DNA from: Bog-473 sp963725895
Lineage (GTDB): Bacteria > Actinomycetota > Acidimicrobiia > Acidimicrobiales > RAAP-2
NCBI GenBank assembly: GCA_963725895.1
Contig: CAVSAJ010000001.1
Location: 434,001-498,000, forward strand
DNA length: 64,000 nt
Direction: 5' to 3'
Shown here: piece by piece, positions 59,485 through 64,000 of the stretch
How the letters are laid out: each line of letters starts with the position of its first letter
How positions within the stretch are numbered: position 1 is the first letter of the stretch
Notes under the pieces: model-generated
The model's database searches: none
Told to the model about the DNA's origin: nothing
The model's input: only the letters and a program-made list of their open reading frames with translations
Position numbers and translations under genes: made by a program

Positions 59485-60003
59485 ATGATCTCTGATATTT
59501 ACAAGCCAGAGTTGTGGAACAGCTTCTTTGTAATGGTCGGTGGTGGAGTTGCTGCGTTAACCGGTCTCGTGTTTGTTGCCTTGTCTGTTGCTCTGTCATT
59601 GAATATTGAAGATATGACCGAAGATGCAACGCACAAATACAGGTCAATTAACACGTTAGCGGGACTCACCACGGTATTTGTCACGTGTGGGTTGGTATTG
59701 ATGCCGGGCCAAAATCACGAAGCAATAGGCATAGAAGTGCTGCTACTTGCCTTCACCGGCGCGGCTATTTTCTTGTACGGCTTTCGCCAGGCCTTTAAGT
59801 TCGGCTCTCAGCCCAGCAAGCAACGCTTAGCAATCGGGACCGGTCTTTACTTCGCCGAAGCAATAGGAGCTTTCGTATTACTATCGGGCTCTCTATCGGG
59901 CCTCTATATAGCCGCCGTTGCGATCGTAATAAACGTTGCGTTTATGATTTCAGCTGCGTGGTTGCTCGTTGTGAGCGTCTACAGCGCCAGAATGAGAAAA
60001 TAA
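59485..60003 (+). CDS. Integral membrane protein related to the 15.7-16.2 kb protein
   Basis: ATG 59485 (MISDIYKPELWNSFFVMVGG) begins a 172-residue membrane protein with about five hydrophobic segments: GGVAALTGLVFVALSVAL, LTTVFVTCGLVLMPGQ, IGIEVLLLAFTGAAIF and two at the C-terminus. The same 'FFV..ALTGL-FVA' and 'PGQNHEAIGIE' patterns occur in the protein at 15735-16226. GC content is well below the window average, suggesting horizontal acquisition. Function is unknown. Confidence 0.65.
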   Translation: MISDIYKPELWNSFFVMVGGGVAALTGLVFVALSVALSLNIEDMTEDATHKYRSINTLAGLTTVFVTCGLVLMPGQNHEAIGIEVLLLAFTGAAIFLYGFRQAFKFGSQPSKQRLAIGTGLYFAEAIGAFVLLSGSLSGLYIAAVAIVINVAFMISAAWLLVVSVYSARMRK

Positions 60004-60181
60004 TCAAGCAGGCCTCTCCTTGCTCGCCGCTGTCGGTGCCCGTTCTGGTGCAGGCGCGGACTCAGAGCCATCGCTACAATTCCACTGTGCCTCTCTATTG
60101 ACCCGTCAGGGAACACGGTGGTCGTTCGCCTCCTGACTCGGTGCCTTCCGTCGTCCTGAAGGAACTGAGAGGAGTAGAGGA

Positions 60182-61010
60182 ATGACCATGGACATTGATG
60201 CTCGCGCGGTGCGGGCTGGACTGATTAACGACGGCTACGTCGTGTTCCGAGACGCCGTGCCCGCCGAGCTCTGTGATGCCGTACTCGACGCGATCGGCAC
60301 CGAGCTCGGTATCTGGATTGATGACCCTGAGACCTGAGACCTGGGACCGAGTCTCGAGTGAGATCGAAGAGGTCCCGTTGCGGGGGCACCAGAGCCAGTG
60401 GGACATTCGCCAGCTCCCCGACCTCTATGCCATCTGGAGCGTCATCTGGGGCACTGAGCGTCTCTGGGTGGATCGGAACGCGTGCCGATACACGCCTCCG
60501 TGGCGCGAGGGGCGCGCCGAGCCTCTCCGGCTGCACTGGGATTGCGATCCTCGCGATCCCGATTTGCTTTGGTACCAAGGAATCCTGGCGCTCACCGACG
60601 CACCAGCCGGTGCCGGAGGGTTTTGTTGTTCGCCCACGATCATGCACAACCGGGATCGATGGCCAGCCACATGGACGCGCGCGCAGTATGGGGTGGAGTA
60701 CCGACCGGTCGACGTCGCAGATGACGAGATCCTCGAAGTCCCGCTCGGTGTCGGCGACTTATTGGTCTTCGACAGCCATCTGCCCCACGGAACGGTGCGG
60801 AATCGCGCTGCGACGCCTCGGGTCGCCTTTATTCTCCAGATGTTCCCCGAGGGTTCGCGAGCGGAGGCAGAGGCAAACATCGCTGATCATCGAGCCGGAA
60901 TCGCACCTCCGTGGTGGAGGTGGAAGCCGGGTCATGACCGAGTCGAGCCGGGACCTCCGGCGACGTTGACCAACCATGGAAAGCGGCTCTTCGGGATGCC
61001 GACGAAGTAG
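60182..61010 (+). CDS. Phytanoyl-CoA dioxygenase (PhyH) family protein, broken by a 7-bp duplication
   Basis: The N-terminus MTMDIDARAVRAGLINDGYV and FRDAVPAELCDAVLDAIG is standard for PhyH proteins. A tandem 7-bp duplication (gagacct at 60329-60335 and 60336-60342) creates a TGA at 60335-60337. Without one copy the frame continues as DDPETWDRVSSEIEEVPLRG. The Fe(II)-binding HxD is in LHWDCD and the distal His is in FDSHLPHGTV; an Arg in TPRVAFIL may hold 2-oxoglutarate. It would be a 2-oxoglutarate-dependent oxygenase; the substrate is unknown. A strong ribosome-binding site (gagaggag) precedes ATG 60182. Confidence 0.75.
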
Positions 61011-61217
61011 TCAGGGCGTGTCACTCGTCGCCACAGTCTGGGCGTGAGCTGGCACCCTTCTCGCCGCTACCCGAGGGAGCGCTCGGGTGACTGTGAGATG
61101 GCCTGATTGGTCGTGCGACCGACCTCGTGGCGAGGTTGACGCGCGATGCTTATCGGACCGAGTGCCGAACATCCCGGGTTGGCCAGCAAGCCGACTCACG
61201 TCCATGAGGAGCCCTCT

Positions 61218-61694
61218 ATGCCAGATACCGTCTTCCTGCCCGACCGCATCGAGGTGACACGGCCTATCCCTGCGCCACCTTCAGCCATTTTCGACATCGT
61301 GCGCAGTCCAGAAGGCCACGTGGCCATCGACGCTTCTGGAATGCTGCAGGACTTCACAGGTGAACCTGCGGAGAAAGTTGGCGACACGTTCGTCATCCAC
61401 ATGGATCGCGAGTCGCTCAATGACGTCCCGCTGGGCAAGTACGACGTGACCGTGCACATCATCGTGTTCGAGCGCGACAAGGAGATCGCGTGGGATCTCG
61501 GGCCTGATATCCCTGTTCAGCACTTCTATGGATACCGCCTCGATACCGGTGAGGACGGGGTGACGAACGTGACGGCCTACTACGACTGGTCCAAGGTGAG
61601 CGGCGACCTCAAGGAGCGATTCCCGATCGTGCCAGATTCAGCCCTGCGCGCCACGCTGGGAATCTTGGAGCGAACGGTCCGAAAGGGCCTATGA
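61218..61694 (+). CDS. SRPBCC-family protein (START/Bet v 1 fold)
   Basis: The 158-residue protein reads PDRIEVTRPIPAPPSAIFDI then VRSPEGHVAIDASGM, the helix-grip start of polyketide-cyclase/START-like proteins. It ends with a long amphipathic helix (SALRATLGILERTV). Such proteins bind hydrophobic ligands in a cavity. The ribosome-binding site gagga precedes ATG 61218. No partner gene indicates the ligand. Confidence 0.8.
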   Translation: MPDTVFLPDRIEVTRPIPAPPSAIFDIVRSPEGHVAIDASGMLQDFTGEPAEKVGDTFVIHMDRESLNDVPLGKYDVTVHIIVFERDKEIAWDLGPDIPVQHFYGYRLDTGEDGVTNVTAYYDWSKVSGDLKERFPIVPDSALRATLGILERTVRKGL

Positions 61695-61782
61695 CGTTCT
61701 GACCTGCGTGAAAGACCGGTTCCGGAATGCGATACCCGCGCGCCGGACGTGGGACAGGGACGGGGTCTCCATGACGGCAATC

Positions 61783-62222
61783 GCTACCGAGTGAAACGCC
61801 AACGCGTCGCGCCATGGGGCTCGGCCGTGCTCAGACCTACCACGGTGTCGAAGATGAATCGGTACAGCTGCCACGGAGGCGGACCGGCACCACCTTCTCC
61901 AGGACTGGAGGGTCAGTCTCTCGGGTCGCGTTTCCGTCAATGGTCAGTTCCTGGAAAGTTTGACCGAGATGGTGCAAGCCGGATTTCGGGCGAGATTCTG
62001 TGACTTACGTGTGTGGCGTCCACTCGTGAAGAACAAGTCCCCGTCGTTCCACACCGCACCGACGCCCGCGACACGTCGCCCGTTGGCGGAGTATAAGAAG
62101 AAACCAGCCATGGGCCCCTTGGGACCGTGAGCGAGTAGCTCGTGTGCTCGGCTCCACGCCAACGCCGGGTTCTCGTAGCGATCAAGGTTGATGGTTTCAG
62201 TGGGCTGACGGTCAGTCTTCAT
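61783..62222 (-). pseudogene. Pyridoxamine-phosphate-oxidase-fold (PPOX) pseudogene
   Basis: The N-terminus in frame (LDRYENPALAWSRAHELLAH, WNDGDLFFTSGRHTRKSQNL and ARNPACTISVKLSRN) is a PPOX flavin-binding protein. It ends at a TGA. The remainder is in two other frames: LTIDGNATRETDPPVLEKVV and, after a shift, PPWQLYRFIFDTVVGLSTAEPH and GATRWRF. The piece between them (about 25-30 residues in relatives) is missing. With a stop, a frame change and an internal deletion, it is most likely non-functional. Confidence 0.72.
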
Positions 62223-62310
62223 CTCTCTGCATCTCCCTTCTGCGGGCTCGTCCGAATGTACGCGTCGCGCGGTCCACCGAGGTCCGACCCAAGCGTCTTA
62301 GACTGCGCCC

Positions 62311-62760
62311 GTGTCCGAGAAGGACGGCTTGGCGCAAGGCCCCCATGAGGGAGACACTGCTGAACCAAGCCGGTCACGAGAAGTGATCCGCCTCATGATC
62401 AGGCACGAGGACGATCTCCGTAACGACAGACTCGGCTACGTGCTGACGATCAACGGCTTCTTGTTCACCGGCCTTGGCTTTGCATGGAGCGGACCAGAGG
62501 CGAAGCGCCTCGTCGTGCTGTTCGGATTATTCGGAATGGCGATCGCCGCCGTGAGCATGCAGGCAATGGCCACCAGCAGCCAAGCCATATTCAGGTTGAA
62601 GGCCAGGGGTGAAGCCCTCGCGAACGACGGGTTGCCGCTCGTCGGCCTGTCCTCGGAACAGATAGCGGGCCCTTGGAAGAAGCTCGACTGGCTCCAGCCG
62701 TGGACGGCCGTGCCGTGGGCTCTCATCTGGCCGGCCTTGGCGATCACACGTCTCGCGTAG
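62311..62760 (+). CDS. Small membrane protein, 149 aa
   Basis: GTG 62311 gives an N-terminal cytoplasmic helix (REVIRLMIRHEDDLRNDRLG) and then YVLTINGFLFTGLGFAW and LVVLFGLFGMAIAAVSMQAM as membrane segments, with a third at WTAVPWALIWPALAITRLA. The pattern resembles small 'RipA-like' or DUF membrane proteins with a helix before the membrane, but I cannot name a family. It ends before the acyl-CoA synthetase gene. Confidence 0.6.
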   Translation: MSEKDGLAQGPHEGDTAEPSRSREVIRLMIRHEDDLRNDRLGYVLTINGFLFTGLGFAWSGPEAKRLVVLFGLFGMAIAAVSMQAMATSSQAIFRLKARGEALANDGLPLVGLSSEQIAGPWKKLDWLQPWTAVPWALIWPALAITRLA

Positions 62761-62887
62761 CCACGATCCTCCATCGGGAGGCTGGAACCTGAGGGCAGCC
62801 CGGCACCCTCACCGGCGGGTGCCCCAACCGGCGACGTCGACGCTGCGGCCGTGGGCACATCGATTGCGGGCTCGTCATACTTGAGTC

Positions 62888-64000
62888 ATGGAAAGCACCA
62901 TGCAAAACACCCCGCTCCTGATCCGAGACATCCTCCGTCACGGGCAGCAGGTCCACGGGGACAGCAGCGTCATCACCGTCGAGGCCGGGGGGCACCGGAC
63001 GGCGACTTTTACCGAGGTGGCCACCCGCGCCGAGAAGCTGGCGGCGGCCCTCACCCGTCTGGGTGTGGAGCAGGGGGACCGCGTGGGGACCTTCTGCTGG
63101 AACAACCAGGGCCACCTGGAGGCCTATTTGGCCATCCCCTGCATGGGAGCGGTGCTCCATACCCTCAACATCCGGTTGCCGGCCGAGCAGCTGTCGTACG
63201 TGATCAACCACGCGGAAGATCGCGTCATCATCGTCGATGCCTCGCTGATCCCGCTGCTGACGGCCATCAAGGACGAGCTGAAGACGGTAGAGACGATCAT
63301 CGTCGCCGGAGAGGGCGACACCTCGGCGCTCGGCGAGACGCTCTCCTACGAACGGCTCCTGGCAGCGGAGGAGCCCGGGTTCGAGTGGCCCGATCTCGAC
63401 GAGCGGTCCGCCGCGGCCATGTGTTACACGAGCGGTACGACCGGCAACCCCAAGGGAGTGGTGTACTCGCACCGCTCCACGTGGCTGCACACCATGGCCG
63501 AGCAGGCGGCGAGCTCGCTTGGCTTGACCGAGACGGACCGGATCCTCATCATCGTGCCGATGTTCCACGCCAACGCGTGGGGGACGCCCTATGGGGCCTG
63601 GTTGGCAGGCACCGACATGATCATGCCGCAGATGTTCCTGATGGGAGAACAGCTCGCGGAAGTGATCAACGAGCACCACCCGACGTTGGCGTGCGGCGTT
63701 CCCACCATCTGGAATGGCCTCCTCGCGCTGGACACGAAGGTCGACTTCTCGACCGTGCGGGGCATTACGGCGGGCGGTGCCGCGGTGCCCCGGTCGCTCA
63801 TCGAGGCCTTCGAACAGCGTTTCGGCGTCACCATCATCCAGGGATGGGGCATGACCGAGACCAGCCCGCTGGCCGCGTTCGGCCTGCCGCCGGCGCGCCT
63901 GCACGGCCACGACCCCATGTACTACAAGGTCAAGGCGGGGCGCATCGTTCCCGGCGTCGAGGTGCGCGTCGTGGCCGACGACGGCACGGTGTTGCCCAAC
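62888..64000 (+). CDS. Long-chain fatty-acid-CoA ligase (AMP-forming), 3' end outside window
   Basis: The first 371 residues of an ANL-superfamily acyl-CoA synthetase. The P-loop-like A3 motif is YTSGTTGNPKGVVYSHR. Further motifs are VPMFHANAWG (A4), AGGAAVPRSLIEAFE, and IIQGWGMTETSPL (A5). These enzymes activate fatty or aromatic acids with ATP to acyl-AMP and then acyl-CoA. The start is ATG 62888 (MESTMQNTPLLIRDILRHGQ). The frame is open to base 64000, so the C-terminal lid domain lies outside. Confidence 0.92.
   Translation, partial: MESTMQNTPLLIRDILRHGQQVHGDSSVITVEAGGHRTATFTEVATRAEKLAAALTRLGVEQGDRVGTFCWNNQGHLEAYLAIPCMGAVLHTLNIRLPAEQLSYVINHAEDRVIIVDASLIPLLTAIKDELKTVETIIVAGEGDTSALGETLSYERLLAAEEPGFEWPDLDERSAAAMCYTSGTTGNPKGVVYSHRSTWLHTMAEQAASSLGLTETDRILIIVPMFHANAWGTPYGAWLAGTDMIMPQMFLMGEQLAEVINEHHPTLACGVPTIWNGLLALDTKVDFSTVRGITAGGAAVPRSLIEAFEQRFGVTIIQGWGMTETSPLAAFGLPPARLHGHDPMYYKVKAGRIVPGVEVRVVADDGTVLPN

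Noticed and set aside
62744..63910. A 388-residue minus-strand frame at the right end
   Set aside because: It is antisense to the acyl-CoA synthetase, whose ANL motifs are clear on the plus strand.

Overview
The window is GC-rich DNA from an actinobacterium, most likely an uncultured or little-studied member of the Acidimicrobiia. The evidence is the housekeeping order scpB-rluB-aroH-tyrA-aroA/cmk-plsC-ispH-DUF512-der, the frequent GTG starts and 4-bp stop/start overlaps, and a large secreted CAP-domain protein ending in 'GYWLV..DGG.F.FG' repeats, a style I associate with that class. The taxonomic call is an inference from gene content only.

Layout. (1) 1-11.7 kb: conserved core: ScpB (partial), pseudouridine synthase, chorismate mutase, prephenate dehydrogenase, an AroA-Cmk fusion, acyltransferase, a glycosyltransferase overlapping an HD-domain gene, IspH, a DUF512 radical-SAM-like protein, Der and a gamma-carbonic anhydrase. 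(2) 11.7-16.9 kb: phosphoesterase, GAF-GGDEF protein, glycosyltransferase, membrane protein and a neocarzinostatin-like secreted protein. (3) About 16.9-33.7 kb: accessory region with lower GC and mixed gene origins. A tyrosine-recombinase remnant and a 38-nt tRNA-Pro fragment lie at its left, and an intact tRNA-Pro(GGG) at its right. Between them are detoxification and stress enzymes (SDR, UspA, ABM, dienelactone hydrolase, flavodoxin, metallo-beta-lactamase, DinB-like), a dead IS30 element with both inverted repeats, a DUF4393/Abi-alpha-like gene, a secreted cyclophilin, a tannase-family esterase and five copies of a short intergenic repeat. (4) 34-37.4 kb: small secreted, membrane and zinc-binding proteins. 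(5) 37.4-53.4 kb: core again: CAP/IPT/propeller protein, PspA, haloalkane-dehalogenase-like hydrolase, ThiO-like oxidase, CorA, patatin, thiO-thiS and gltB-gltD (glutamate synthase). (6) 53.4-62.8 kb: second accessory stretch with a hydrolase/MarR pair, orphan CBS domains, NlpC/P60 endopeptidase plus a broken copy, VOC protein, PhyH oxygenase, SRPBCC protein, a PPOX pseudogene and membrane proteins. (7) The window ends inside an acyl-CoA synthetase.

A caution on quality: many otherwise well-conserved genes (rluB, cmk, gltB, gltD, ECH, NlpC and others) are each interrupted by one to three frameshifts. In nearly every case removing one base restores the family sequence. I treat these as probable consensus insertions and annotate the genes across the break, saying so each time. 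True decay is a better explanation for the IS30 transposase, recombinase, GNAT, PPOX and second NlpC remnants.
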